From Bacteroidota bacterium (lineage in GTDB: Bacteria; Bacteroidota; Bacteroidia; Bacteroidales; Dysgonomonadaceae), in the NCBI GenBank assembly GCA_023437305.1, contig JAEZGN010000005.1:62001-126000 (forward strand): a stretch of 64,000 nucleotides of DNA, read 5' to 3'. The translations under genes were made by a program, and so were the position numbers. A model generated the notes under the pieces. The model had not been told where the DNA came from. It saw only the letters and a program-made list of their open reading frames with translations, and did no database searches. Positions within the stretch are counted from its first letter, which is position 1; every line of letters starts with the position of its first letter. Below are positions 56,072 to 64,000 of the stretch, one piece after another.

Positions 56072-56125
56072 CAACAATTCTTTGATTGAACAAATACAAT
56101 ATAATTTTAAAATAAAACTCTTATT

Positions 56126-57694
56126 ATGGAAGGATTATTTGAAGGAACAGGAGTTCTTTTTGTAGTTGCTATAGTTGTCATATTTGTTCTCATTATGACA
56201 ATGGTATCAAGATACAAGCGTTGTCCATCGGATAAAATATTAGTTGTATATGGAAAAACCGGAGGAGCTTCGGCCAAATGTATACATGGTGGAGGAGCTT
56301 TTATCTGGCCGGTAGTACAGGATTTTGCTTATTTAGATTTGAAACCAATATCTATCGAAGCTAATCTGACTAGCGCATTAAGTAAACAGAACATCAGAGT
56401 AGATGTACCATGTCGATTTACGATTGCGATTTCTACCGAAAAGGAGAATATGAATAATGCGGCAGAGAGGTTGTTAGGTTTGACTACTTCGCAGATACAA
56501 GAATTGGCCAAAGATATCTTATTTGGTCAGCTTCGTTTGGTTATTGCCACAATGATGATTGAAGAAATTAACTCGGATCGAGATAAATTCTTGGATAATA
56601 TTTCTAAAAATGTTGATACCGAATTACGTAAGATTGGTCTTAAGCTGATCAACGTAAACGTGACCGACATCAATGATGAATCTGGATACATAGAAGCTCT
56701 AGGTAAGGAAGCAGCAGCAAAAGCCATAAATGAGGCGAAAGTTAGTGTAGCTGAACAAGAAAAAATGGGTGAAACAGGAAAGGCTGTAGCCGACAGACTT
56801 CGTGATGTACAAATAGCCGAAACACATCGAGATAGAGACGTGCAGATAGCTATAGCGCAGAAAGATAAAGAAGTTAGTATTGCCGGAGCATTCAGAGATG
56901 AGTCGATTGGTAAAGCCGAAGCAGCAAGAGACACTCGTGTAAAAACGGCTGAAGCAAATGCTGTTGCTGTAAAAGGAGAAAATATTGCAAAAATCGAAAT
57001 TGCGGGCTCAGATGCTCTACGTCGTGAAAAGGAAGCAGAAGCCTTGCGACTTGCTGTTTCATCCGAAAAAGTACAAGAAGCAAAAGCATTAGAAGAAGCT
57101 TATCAGGCAGAACAAAGAGCCGAGTTGGCTCGTTCTGAAAGAGAACGCTCTACTCAAATAGCTAACGTTGTAGTTCCTGCGGAGATAGAAAAACAAAAAA
57201 TCATAATTGAAGCCCAAGCTAAAGCTGAACAATTGAGAGAACAAGCTAGAGGTGAAGCTGATGCGATATTCGCAAAAATGGATGCAGAGGCTCGAGGGTT
57301 GTATGAAATATTATCGAAACAAGCGGAAGGTTATAAAGGTGTTGTGAATGCAGCCGGAGGTGATCCTGTAGCTGCATATCAGTTATTACTGATAGAGAAG
57401 CTTCCTGAATTGGTGAAAACACAGGTTGAAGCAATCAAAAATCTTAAAATTGATAAGATTACTGTTTGGGATTCGTCAGGTAACAATACCAACGGACAAA
57501 CAACTACAGCTAACTTTGTTTCAGGACTTATGAAGTCTGTTCCTCCACTAAACGACTTATTCAAGATGGCCGGAATGAATCTTCCTTCGTACTTGAAAGG
57601 CGATGCAGAGAAAGCCGGTATTACCATCCCTCTTGCGCATCCTATAGAAGATGAAGACAAGAACCAAAAGGAAGAAACGAAGAAAGATAAATAA
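56126..57694 (+). CDS. Flotillin-like SPFH/band 7 protein
   Basis: 522 aa. A single N-terminal membrane helix (about 7-28), an SPFH domain (about 32-190; CIHGGGAFIWPVVQDFAYLD), then a long alanine/glutamate-rich coiled-coil region (about 200-400) with repeats such as DRDVQIAIAQKDKEVSIAGA, and a flotillin-type C-terminus. Such proteins form large oligomeric cages or rings in functional membrane microdomains. With the NfeD-like gene it forms a widely conserved pair. A terminator follows. Confidence 0.92.
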   Translation: MEGLFEGTGVLFVVAIVVIFVLIMTMVSRYKRCPSDKILVVYGKTGGASAKCIHGGGAFIWPVVQDFAYLDLKPISIEANLTSALSKQNIRVDVPCRFTIAISTEKENMNNAAERLLGLTTSQIQELAKDILFGQLRLVIATMMIEEINSDRDKFLDNISKNVDTELRKIGLKLINVNVTDINDESGYIEALGKEAAAKAINEAKVSVAEQEKMGETGKAVADRLRDVQIAETHRDRDVQIAIAQKDKEVSIAGAFRDESIGKAEAARDTRVKTAEANAVAVKGENIAKIEIAGSDALRREKEAEALRLAVSSEKVQEAKALEEAYQAEQRAELARSERERSTQIANVVVPAEIEKQKIIIEAQAKAEQLREQARGEADAIFAKMDAEARGLYEILSKQAEGYKGVVNAAGGDPVAAYQLLLIEKLPELVKTQVEAIKNLKIDKITVWDSSGNNTNGQTTTANFVSGLMKSVPPLNDLFKMAGMNLPSYLKGDAEKAGITIPLAHPIEDEDKNQKEETKKDK

Positions 57695-57698
57695 AAGC

Positions 57699-57740
57699 AA
57701 ATAAAGACCATTCTATATTTTAAGAATGGTCTTTATTTTT
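57699..57740 (+). terminator. Terminator of the NfeD-flotillin operon
   Basis: AATAAAGACCATTCT (57700-57714) and AGAATGGTCTTTATT (57723-57737) form a perfect 15-bp stem with an 8-base loop, followed by TTT and A/T-rich sequence. Confidence 0.9.
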
Positions 57741-57764
57741 AATCTATTATTATCTGTAAAAAGC

Positions 57765-57908
57765 ATGCAAAAACTTAGATTACCTGAATGGGCATTTCTT
57801 GACACCCATTCTTATTTGGAAAATCAGCTTCATGGTCGTACAGTTGTTATATATAGTAGCATGATCGTTATCAAAATAATAGAAACTGATAATTCATTTG
57901 TTAAATGA
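57765..57908 (+). CDS. Possible small protein or gene remnant (47 aa)
   Basis: An open frame beginning MQKLRLPEWAFLDTHSYLEN and ending ETDNSFVK. The composition (Trp, aromatic residues, hydrophobic VVIYSSMIVIKIIE) looks protein-like rather than random, but the frame is short and follows directly on a terminator. I recognise no family with certainty. It may be a truncated remnant in a decaying region. Confidence 0.3.
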   Translation: MQKLRLPEWAFLDTHSYLENQLHGRTVVIYSSMIVIKIIETDNSFVK

Positions 57909-58043
57909 AGATATATAAAGGTACCTTTTAATAATACAAATACCAGCGAACTATTGATTGCCGTATTACAATAGATAGTAAAAATCTGTTGATAGGTCAA
58001 ATATATGCTTCATGATATTGTGACGATTGCGACTGGATAGATA

Positions 58044-58299
58044 ATGATATATCAGGATGATATGAGTGAAGATATACGCATAAAATTAGGAAATAAAATA
58101 AGAGAACTTCGGAATGAAAAAGGATTAAGCATCCGTGAACTAGCCGAGCTTTGCGGGAGTTAATAAATCTACAATCGTAAACATGGAGGCTGGACGATTT
58201 GACATAAAACTAGAGATGCAGTTTAAAATAGCATGCGGATTCGGTGTTTCCCTTAAATATCTTAAATTTCTAAACTGTAATCGCAAAAAACACCGTTAA
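58044..58299 (+). pseudogene. XRE-family regulator broken by a frameshift
   Basis: The first frame (58044-58163) encodes RIKLGNKIRELRNEKGLSIR then ELAELCGS and a stop. Dropping one G of GGG (58155-58157) continues as GVNKSTIVNMEAGRFDIKLE, MQFKIACGFGVSLKYLKF, to a stop at 58297-58299. Together they form one complete Cro/C1 helix-turn-helix of about 85 residues. A one-base insertion is the simplest reading, and a sequencing error is possible. The end overlaps the first copy of a repeated hairpin. Confidence 0.75.
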
Positions 58300-58340
58300 A
58301 AATTACCCTGGTTGATTTTACCCGACAATTCTTAACAGTG
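58285..58340. repeat. Hairpin repeat A, copy 1
   Basis: A 56-base imperfect inverted repeat, CACCGTTAA... to ...TTAACAGTG, with inner AATT and CCGG-like arms and a loop around GATTTTA. It is about 86% identical to copy 2 at 58855-58910, and changes in the stem keep pairing. It overlaps the 3' end of the broken xre gene. Confidence 0.6.
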
Positions 58341-58370
58341 GCACACGATGCATGAAAAAGAGTTCATCCA

Positions 58371-58400
58371 AAAATACCGCGATGCGAATCGCGGTATTTT
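58371..58400. repeat. Palindromic hairpin B, copy 1
   Basis: AAAATACCGCGAT (58371-58383), loop GCGA, ATCGCGGTATTTT (58388-58400): a perfect 13-bp stem flanked by A and T runs. It could act as a terminator in either direction. It lies 31 bases after hairpin A copy 1. Confidence 0.7.
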
Positions 58401-58854
58401 CTGTTACAAGTCATTTTTCGACTTATAAACTCACTCATTATTCATCAATTCATTTTTATAATACTACAACTAATGGTTAGTTAAGCAAAGCAATAATGAC
58501 TTAATTTGCAAAATACTAAATATTCCGTAAAAACAAAATGTATATGGTTTAAAATTAATAAATACGGATAATTCCGATAAAATTTAAATATTAAAAAATA
58601 CAAAATACCCCAAAAACACAACAATTCTGCCCTGTTTCCTCTCACTGGACAAGCTTCTTCATCAAAAGATTAAGTCAAAAACGAAGAACGTAATCTTGTT
58701 TTTTTATCCGCATTTATCTATTTTTGTAAAAACGAAAGTTTTCTTTTTCATCGAAAAGAATGGTTAAACAATTACCTCTTTTAACTCTTTCAAATGCCTT
58801 TGTAGTGATACAAGGGTATTTTTGTATACCAATGCGATATGTTAATGATCTAAG
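58401..58854. other. Gene-poor AT-rich stretch
   Basis: No recognisable gene. A 38-codon frame begins near 58761 (MVKQLPLLTLSNAF) and ends inside hairpin A copy 2; it is too short and unlike known families to call. Otherwise the stretch is A/T-rich with small hairpins. Confidence 0.35.
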
Positions 58855-58910
58855 AAAAAACACCGCCAAAAATTGACCCGGTTGATTTTATCCGGCAATT
58901 CTTAACGGTG
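58855..58910. repeat. Hairpin repeat A, copy 2
   Basis: The same 56-base unit as at 58285-58340, here CACCGCCAA... to ...TTAACGGTG. The outer pairs CACCG/CGGTG are perfect here, and the inner TTAA/TTAA pairs become G-T pairs, so the fold is kept. Confidence 0.6.
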
Positions 58911-58943
58911 ACACCAATATACAGATAGATAAATAATTATATC

Positions 58944-58973
58944 AAAATACCACGATTCGCATCGTGGCATTTT
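58944..58973. repeat. Palindromic hairpin B, copy 2
   Basis: AAAATACCACGAT, loop TCGC, ATCGTGGCATTTT. Compared with copy 1, a G-C pair has become A-T on both arms. It lies 34 bases after hairpin A copy 2, repeating the A-then-B order. Confidence 0.65.
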
Positions 58974-59078
58974 ATCCGTGATAGCCGTATTATGGCTAAA
59001 AAACACAAAATTTCACAAAACTTTACAAACTTTACTTACTTAGTAAAACAAACATATTAAACAACTAATAAATTCAAC

Positions 59079-59105
59079 GTGCCGCGATTCACATCGCAAC
59101 ACATT
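59079..59105. repeat. Degenerate hairpin B, copy 3
   Basis: GTGCCGCGAT, TCAC, ATCGCAACAC. The core CGCGAT/ATCGC matches the other two copies but the outer arms have decayed, and no hairpin A precedes it. Confidence 0.4.
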
Positions 59106-59475
59106 GTACATGTTCATCAATAAGACGTCTCTTTTATAAAACTATAGACTATATATACAATAGAAACCTCAATTTCTATTGCTACAAAAATAATCAATAC
59201 AAGTATTTTCAAGTGTTAAAATATTTAAAAGTATCTAAAAGCAAGATGTCTACACATTTCTTTTGATACGATAGGAAGGCATACCAAAAAACGTGAACTT
59301 CCTCGAAGTGTTCAGATTCATGGAAATTCATCCGTTTCCGCTATAAGCCCAAAAGGCGATCCCCACAGATAAAGATAAATTCTTCGTTGAGTCTATTTCC
59401 TGTTTGGTTTCTTTCCCAGTTTTCCCCGTATGAAAAAACAGTTCTTTCTTCTTTTTCCTTGTGAATTGAGCAAGC
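59106..59475. other. Intergenic before the IS element, nothing recognised
   Basis: About 370 bases. A 69-codon minus-strand frame crosses the IS end (59341-59550) and resembles nothing known, so it is not called. This is also not the missing continuation of the integrase fragment found on the other side of the IS. Confidence 0.4.
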
Positions 59476-59634
59476 TGGAAAATATAAAGTTGGTTGCCCC
59501 ACCTTTATAACCGCAACTGATCCACTAAAATTATAATAAAAATTGACCATATAGAATACTTATATTCCGGTCTTGTTTTTTACTTTAAAAAAGCATTTTA
59601 ACCCGGTATAATTTACCAAATAATTTTTTTAAGT

Positions 59635-60779
59635 ATGAAAATAAGAATCAAACACATACTTCGTTGTTATCAGTCAGGAATGAGTATCCGAAGTATCAGT
59701 TCTTCTCTTCTGATTTCACGAAATACAGTCAAACGGTATATCCGTATATATGAAGATATGGGTATAGAACTGGAGCGCCTGTTAAAAATGGATGAACAGC
59801 ATCTGCATGAACTTTTTGGTACAGATATTGATAATGAAACAGTCAGGTCTGCAGAGTATAAGTATCTTGAAGAACATATACCTGAATACATTAAACAACT
59901 TAAATCCCGTGGAACAACAAGAAGGTCCTTGTATGAGGAGTATCTGAAAAATCGTCCTCAAGAAGACAAGGCTCTGGTTGAGAATGCCGTAGGACTGCTC
60001 TACAGGGAAGTCTATTCAAAGATGACAGGATTGAAGTTCAATGACCTTGAAGCCTTGAACATAGCGATTGTAAAACATACGGATGCGTTGAACAACCGAA
60101 AGATGTACAACCGCAGTTACAGCCGCAGGGAGCGCTTCCTCGAAGTCGAGAAAGACAGACTGCAGGCTTTGCCCACGACAAGGTTTATATCAAAAAACCG
60201 GAAAACGGCAACTGTCATGAGAAACAGTTATGTATGGCTTAACAATCACTATTATTGTGTCCCCAAAGAGTATATCGGCGATACTGTAGAATTACTGTAT
60301 GATGGGGATACAGTGGAAATATATCATAAATTCAGGCACATGACGACACATCGTAGGGATGATACCCCTTTCACTTATTCGGAAAAACCGTCCCACAAAC
60401 TTCCGGGAGTACTGCATGAATACAGAATCAGAATGGATGATATATATCGCAAGGCACGTGAAATCGATTCGGTAGAGGACGAGTACATAAAACTAGTGGC
60501 CGTTGCCAAAAAATATCCGATTCAAGCCGTACGTTCTGCCGATGGTATATTCAGTCTTGTGGAACGTTTCGGGCGCGACAGAATGGTTCTTGCATGCCGG
60601 ATAGCAATGGAATCCAACATGTTTGGTACAACGAACTTGAAAGTATTCTGATAAACAGGGAAGATGAAAAGTATCATGTCCAAATGGGAGGACAGGTCCC
60701 TGAACTTACTCCTAAACATAAAAATCTCAGAGGTAAGGATTATTTTAACTCTAAAAACAGTAATGGAAATGACAAGTAA
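59635..60779 (+). pseudogene. istA: istA transposase, internally deleted and frameshifted
   Basis: IstA of IS21 elements is a DDE transposase of about 500 aa. Here the N-terminal HTH (SGMSIRSISSSLLISRNTVK) is intact. The text then jumps from LYEEYLKNRP to QEDKALVENAVGLLYREVY near residue 110: the in-frame loss removes the part carrying the first two catalytic Asp, and only the Glu region (KALVENAV) remains. The C-terminal region is normal until about 60629, where the frame ends (MFGTTNLKVF). One base removed earlier restores YNELESILINREDEK through LRGKDYFN, the usual IstA end, to a stop at 60777-60779. Two lesions make it inactive; IstB alone cannot transpose the element. Confidence 0.85.
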
Positions 60780-61572
60780 CAACAAAATAAACGGAACTGT
60801 CGGAAAAAATATGGACAGAATAATGGAACTACTCTCCAAGTTCCGTTTTTACGGTATGCTTGAAACATACAGAAACGATTGTAGGACTACATCCTCTGAT
60901 GGTATGACAAACGATGAGTTTCTTAAATGGCTTCTAGAAAGCGAGTATGATTACAGGCACAATGCAAGCATTGAGCGACTGATAAGGTCTGCAAACTTCA
61001 GATATAAGGCATATATGGAGAAAATAGACTATACAATAAAACGTAACCTAGACCGGAACCAGCTTGAGAGGCTAGCCTCTCTTGATTTTATAAGAGATGG
61101 GCAGAATATTTTTATCACAGGAAGCTCCGGAACAGGTAAAAGTTATCTAGCTTCAGCCATAGGATATGAAGCGTGTAAAAATGGAATCAGAACTGTATAT
61201 TCCAATGCGTCAAAGCTTATAGGACAGCTTAAAATCGCCAAGAACAAGGGTACTATAGAATCTGAGATGAAAAAAATTGAGAAGTGCCCACTATTGATCC
61301 TTGACGATCTGTTTCTTATAGGACTGGATGCCAGGGAAAGGTCCATTCTTATGGAAATAATAGGAGACAGACACGGATTAAAATCAAGCATAATAACATC
61401 ACAGCTTCCTGTCGAAAGCTGGTATGATGCAATTGGTGATCCTACCGTAGCAGATGCAATCCTGGACAGAATTGTACATACTGCACACAAGATTGAACTT
61501 ACAGGAGATTCTGTAAGAAAGATAAATACTAAAAAAATAGTATCTACTGTAGATAATTATAATTGGAACTGA
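60763..61572 (+). CDS. istB: IstB ATPase of the IS21-family element
   Basis: 269 aa from the ATG at 60763 (MEMTSNNKINGTVGKN). The start at 60769 is equally possible, and the longer frame upstream lies within istA and is unlikely. AAA+ ATPase that helps the transposase choose and bend target DNA. Walker A GSSGTGKS and Walker B LLILDDLF are intact, as are the sensor STVxTSQLP-like segment (SSIITSQLPVESWYD) and the arginine-finger region DRIVHTAHKIEL. The start overlaps the end of istA, as usual. It is intact but without a working partner. Confidence 0.88.
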   Translation: MEMTSNNKINGTVGKNMDRIMELLSKFRFYGMLETYRNDCRTTSSDGMTNDEFLKWLLESEYDYRHNASIERLIRSANFRYKAYMEKIDYTIKRNLDRNQLERLASLDFIRDGQNIFITGSSGTGKSYLASAIGYEACKNGIRTVYSNASKLIGQLKIAKNKGTIESEMKKIEKCPLLILDDLFLIGLDARERSILMEIIGDRHGLKSSIITSQLPVESWYDAIGDPTVADAILDRIVHTAHKIELTGDSVRKINTKKIVSTVDNYNWN

Positions 61573-61668
61573 CCCGGGTTATAATGCATTTTTCTCTCCA
61601 TAAATCCAATGTTTTTTGATGGGTCAATTGGGAGTATAATAGTGGGTCAACCGACTTTATATTTTCCA

Positions 61669-61950
61669 CTTGGCGGCGGTAACATAACTGTCCGTCTGCA
61701 TCAGTTCTTGATAACGGCGGTTCACCTCCACACGGATTTTATCCACCGCGAGGTTGATTCGCTGCGCTTCGACGCTCTTGTCCGAAGCACGGCTGTTCTT
61801 CACGTCCCACAACCGTGGGGGAACGTCCAGCTTGCAACTGAACTGTTTAATCTCGTCGTCCACCGTGATACGGCACATCAGGGGCAGGTTGCCGTTCGGC
61901 TTCTCGCTGTCTTTCTTCACGTAAAATAAGACCTTGAATGTACTTCGCAT
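61669..61950 (-). pseudogene. CTnDOT-type integrase, N-terminal fragment cut by the IS
   Basis: About 94 residues: MRSTFKVLFYVKKDSEKPNG, then LPLMCRITVDDEIKQFSCKL, DVPPRLWDVKNSRASDKSVE, AQRINLAVDKIRVEVNRRYQ, ELMQTDSYVTAAK. This is the arm-binding domain of Bacteroides conjugative-transposon tyrosine integrases. The frame enters the IS terminal repeat directly after AAK and stops there. The catalytic part is missing and is not found on the other side of the IS. The DNA is visibly richer in G and C than its neighbours, a sign of transfer. Confidence 0.85.
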
Positions 61951-62342
61951 AACCCACTCCTTTTTTGGGTGACAAAATTAGTTCTTAGTGAGTTGCCGAC
62001 AGCTATGCAAATCGACGCAAAGCATAGAAACAGAGCCATTTAGCAAGAAATTTGCACCCGTTACGGGAGTAATGAGGTGGTAACTGAACTCTTGCGCAGT
62101 TTGGCTTCATGTTGGCTTTTCGTTGGTTCTGTGCAATAGAAAAACAAAGCGTAACGAACGATCTATCAGCTAATTCGCTACGCTTCGCTCAAATTTACTT
62201 TTTCGCTATGGGTTTATTTTAGATTGGATTGATTTTGATGATTTTGGCCTTGTCAAAACCGGCTCTGGGTACTGAAAAAGCCTATTAATCGATAGATTAA
62301 TAGGCTTTCTTGTTTTATTGAGTAACAGAATGGCAACAAAGA
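61951..62342. other. Intergenic between integrase fragment and nuclease-like gene
   Basis: No gene seen. The first 200 bases share the higher G+C of the integrase fragment and are probably leftover sequence of the lost element. The stretch ends with a strong hairpin at 62277-62308. Confidence 0.45.
62277..62316. terminator. Strong hairpin terminator, usable in both directions
   Basis: AAAGCCTATTAATC (62277-62290), loop GATA, GATTAATAGGCTTT (62295-62308): a perfect 14-bp stem, followed by CTTGTTTTA. It lies 27 bases past the stop of the minus-strand nuclease-like gene. Confidence 0.75.
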
Positions 62343-62804
62343 CTAACAACTAGTCACTAACATTTCTACATTCTTTGATTTTGTTTTCTTCTTTTTAATT
62401 ACTTCTGTCAACTTAGTACTTAAACTATTTGAATAAGGGCTTGTAGCTTTAGGCATATATAGTATTTCAAAAAAATCTTCGCCATTAAACGAAGCTAAGC
62501 CAATGTTATATGTTTCAAATATATTTATATTATTTAATGCATTCATTGCACTATTATTAGGCAAAACCACATACGCAATATTTGAAAAGCTCTTATATCT
62601 AAATGCCTGAATGGCGGCTCTTCTCCAATCTTTAAGTTTGAGTTCGAAAGATATAACAAGCATACTTTGCTTATTTTCTTTCTGGAAGAACAAGAAATCA
62701 GGTATTCCAAATAGCCCTTCATATTCTTTGAAATAAGAGTTCCCGAAGTTCTTTTTTAAAAACTTCTCAAACTTAATAGACATTTCTTGTTCGCTCTTAA
62801 ACAT
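62343..62804 (-). CDS. Small PD-(D/E)xK nuclease-like protein
   Basis: 153 aa. The pattern GIPDFLFF, about 20 residues, then VISFELKLKDWRRAAIQAF is the D...ExK core of the restriction-endonuclease-like fold, followed by an AYVVLPN strand. The Arg/Ala helix after ExK (RRAAIQAFRYKSF) matches the QxxxY region of HsdR- and Card1-like nucleases. No other domain is present. It starts 52 bases after the end of the longer gene upstream, so they probably form a two-gene unit. The role may be defence or DNA repair; it is not identified. Confidence 0.6.
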   Translation of the reverse strand: MFKSEQEMSIKFEKFLKKNFGNSYFKEYEGLFGIPDFLFFQKENKQSMLVISFELKLKDWRRAAIQAFRYKSFSNIAYVVLPNNSAMNALNNINIFETYNIGLASFNGEDFFEILYMPKATSPYSNSLSTKLTEVIKKKKTKSKNVEMLVTSC

Positions 62805-62856
62805 ATTCTAAATTTCTTGTTTCTGTGCAAAAATAGAATAATTTTCATTCTTAAAT

Positions 62857-64000
62857 TCAGTTTTTCAAACTTTTCTGAAAAGCAAGTATAACATTAAACC
62901 ATGTAGATAAATGAGAATCATCACTATCTCCATCTAAGAGGATAGTACTTTTTATCTCTTTATAATTATCAATTGCGTCAATAATATAACGTTTGACTGA
63001 ATCTATTCGTTCATCTTGATTAAGAGGTAAATTTTTAATCTGTTTAAAAAATACTTCAAAATAATGCTTATAGGGCTCAGGTTTAGCAAAATGCCATTTA
63101 TAGTCGTCCTTAAAATCGCCTAGGTTAAACATAAGAGGTTTATATTCTGAATTATCAAAGTAATCGACATAATTAGGAATTAGCTTCTTCATAGCATCAA
63201 TATATGTGTATTCAATCCATTGAAGAAGTAATGTACTATATAGCCTTGCCATTGGAGCTCTCCCCCCTCCATCATTATTCTGGAATCTAGCGATTTTAAA
63301 TGATCGCAAATTTTCATATGATCCTATTGTTATGGAATCAGGCATTGCAATAGAGTACAACAACGCTTCTGTATTGCAATATCCAATATGTACTTCTAGC
63401 TGATTCCTTTTCAGAATAGATATAAATTGTAATGCTTGAAAAAGGAAGTCAAAGTCTTTAATTTGTTTAGATGTAAAATTATTTTCAAATATAAGATATA
63501 CTCCATCAATATTTTGATGGCTAGTTATCCAATTTAAAACTTCATTTTGCTTAGTTTCATCTGTTAGCATTATTTGTTTTACTATAACAGATAGAAGAAT
63601 TTTTTTATTTACTTTGTTTTTATCAACTAAATCACAAAATGGGTCAATGAAATGTTCAGTGCTTTGCCAAAAAAAAGATGTAGGATTATCTTCATAATAT
63701 CTCGTAGGTATAATTAAGTACTCAAAATTATTCGATAATTGATAATCCACACAGAGCCGAGCTAATTTTATATGATCATTATCTAAATCAGGCGTAAAAA
63801 AATCAGGTTTAATATTTCCTGGAAAATATGGATATGTATCTAACGTTCCTTTTGCAACATTTAATAAATATAACTGGGGGTCTAAAAAGCTTGTATTCTT
63901 TAGATTTGGTTTGTAGCCCAATAATTTATCAGAATCTATATTTATAGGAGAAAAGATTAATCCATCTCCAATACCCTTTTCAAAAGAATCTATATTCCAA
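62857..64000 (-). CDS. Unrecognised protein, N-terminus outside the window
   Basis: The frame is open from the stop at 62857 to the window edge: at least 380 residues. A TTG at 63921 is in frame but is unlikely to be the start, since coding-like sequence (DSFEKGIGDGLIFSPINI) continues above it. Segments such as NFEYLIIPTRYYE, DGVYLIFENNF and LEVHIGYCNTEALLYSIAMP alternate strand and helix in a way that suggests a TIM-barrel-like alpha/beta fold. The C-terminal third is helical and aromatic-rich. No catalytic motif is recognised. It is linked to the small nuclease-like gene 52 bases downstream. Confidence 0.6.
   Translation of the reverse strand, partial: WNIDSFEKGIGDGLIFSPINIDSDKLLGYKPNLKNTSFLDPQLYLLNVAKGTLDTYPYFPGNIKPDFFTPDLDNDHIKLARLCVDYQLSNNFEYLIIPTRYYEDNPTSFFWQSTEHFIDPFCDLVDKNKVNKKILLSVIVKQIMLTDETKQNEVLNWITSHQNIDGVYLIFENNFTSKQIKDFDFLFQALQFISILKRNQLEVHIGYCNTEALLYSIAMPDSITIGSYENLRSFKIARFQNNDGGGRAPMARLYSTLLLQWIEYTYIDAMKKLIPNYVDYFDNSEYKPLMFNLGDFKDDYKWHFAKPEPYKHYFEVFFKQIKNLPLNQDERIDSVKRYIIDAIDNYKEIKSTILLDGDSDDSHLSTWFNVILAFQKSLKN

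Larger units (their letters stand above)
59476..61668 (+). mobile_element. IS21-family insertion sequence, defective
   Basis: Ends TG...CA with terminal inverted repeats of 27 bp, 25 matching: left TGGAAAATATAAAGTTGGTT... (59476-59502) and right ...CAACCGACTTTATATTTTCCA (61642-61668). It carries istA-like and istB-like genes in the usual order with overlapping ends. The length of about 2.2 kb is short for the family because istA has lost its middle. The flanks (GCAAGC left, CTTGGC right) show no target duplication, which suggests that one side was deleted or rearranged after insertion. Confidence 0.85.

Noticed and set aside
58285..58910. Hairpin A copies as integron attC sites
   Set aside because: They lie at ends of short frames and are palindromic, but the GTTRRRY/RYYYAAC core pairs are missing and no integron integrase is present.
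58285..59105. CRISPR array
   Set aside because: Only two or three units, hundreds of bases apart, no regular spacers and no cas genes.
59341..59550. 69-codon minus-strand frame at the left IS end
   Set aside because: It spans the IS boundary and has no likeness to the missing integrase part or any known family.

Overview
The window looks like a chromosome segment of an AT-rich member of the Bacteroidetes, most likely Bacteroidales. This rests on promoters of the TTTG-N19/20-TAnnTTTG type, lipoproteins with a Cys-Ser-Asp start, a CarboxypepD_reg/plug N-terminus on a surface protein, a DUF3853 excisionase-like protein, and remnants of a CTnDOT-type integrase. A Dysgonomonas-like genus is a guess; nothing here proves it.

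Left part (1-16.6 kb): the start of an outer-membrane beta-barrel gene, then tRNA-Asp(GTC). The last 17 bases of the tRNA region recur at 16554-16570, bracketing a 15.5-kb integrative mobilizable element. From left to right it carries a minus-strand type I restriction operon (xre-hsdR-hsdS-PrrC-like anticodon nuclease-hsdM), a MobV relaxase with a candidate oriT, a Toprim primase-like protein, a RecA-fold replication ATPase, a DUF3853 protein, a coiled-coil protein, a DUF4143 ATPase and a tyrosine integrase. The tRNA's probable original terminator now lies just outside the right end.

Middle (16.9-23.2 kb): single genes of ordinary type: a lipoprotein, a metallo-beta-lactamase-fold hydrolase, a zinc-less medium-chain oxidoreductase divergent from an AraC regulator, a DUF1349 lipoprotein and a Crp/Fnr-like regulator.

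Biosynthetic operon (42.4-23.4 kb, minus strand): nine tightly packed genes behind one good Bacteroidetes promoter. In order: a MATE exporter, a giant synthase (two nitronate-monooxygenase-like barrels-KS-AT-ACP-ACP-KR), a second synthase (KS-AT-DH-phosphopantetheinyl transferase), a free ACP, an alpha/beta hydrolase, two MGT-type glycosyltransferases, a GT-C membrane protein and a 3-hydroxyacyl-CoA dehydrogenase-like protein. Together these have nearly every part needed to make, modify, glycosylate and export a polyketide/fatty-acid-like molecule. It resembles PUFA (Pfa) and enediyne synthases but is arranged differently. It is the best candidate here for an undescribed system.

Right part (42.6-57.7 kb): a four-module sulfur-handling CoA-disulfide reductase with a MarR regulator; a large secreted VIT/VWA protein; a MacAB-TolC type efflux operon (ATPase, two permeases, adaptor, TolC); and an NfeD-flotillin pair.

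Right end (57.7-64 kb): a gene-poor decayed stretch with a frameshifted xre gene and a repeated two-hairpin module with compensatory changes; an IS21-family element whose istA has an internal deletion plus a frameshift; a CTnDOT-type integrase cut off by that IS; then a small PD-(D/E)xK-like protein and an unrecognised gene running off the window.
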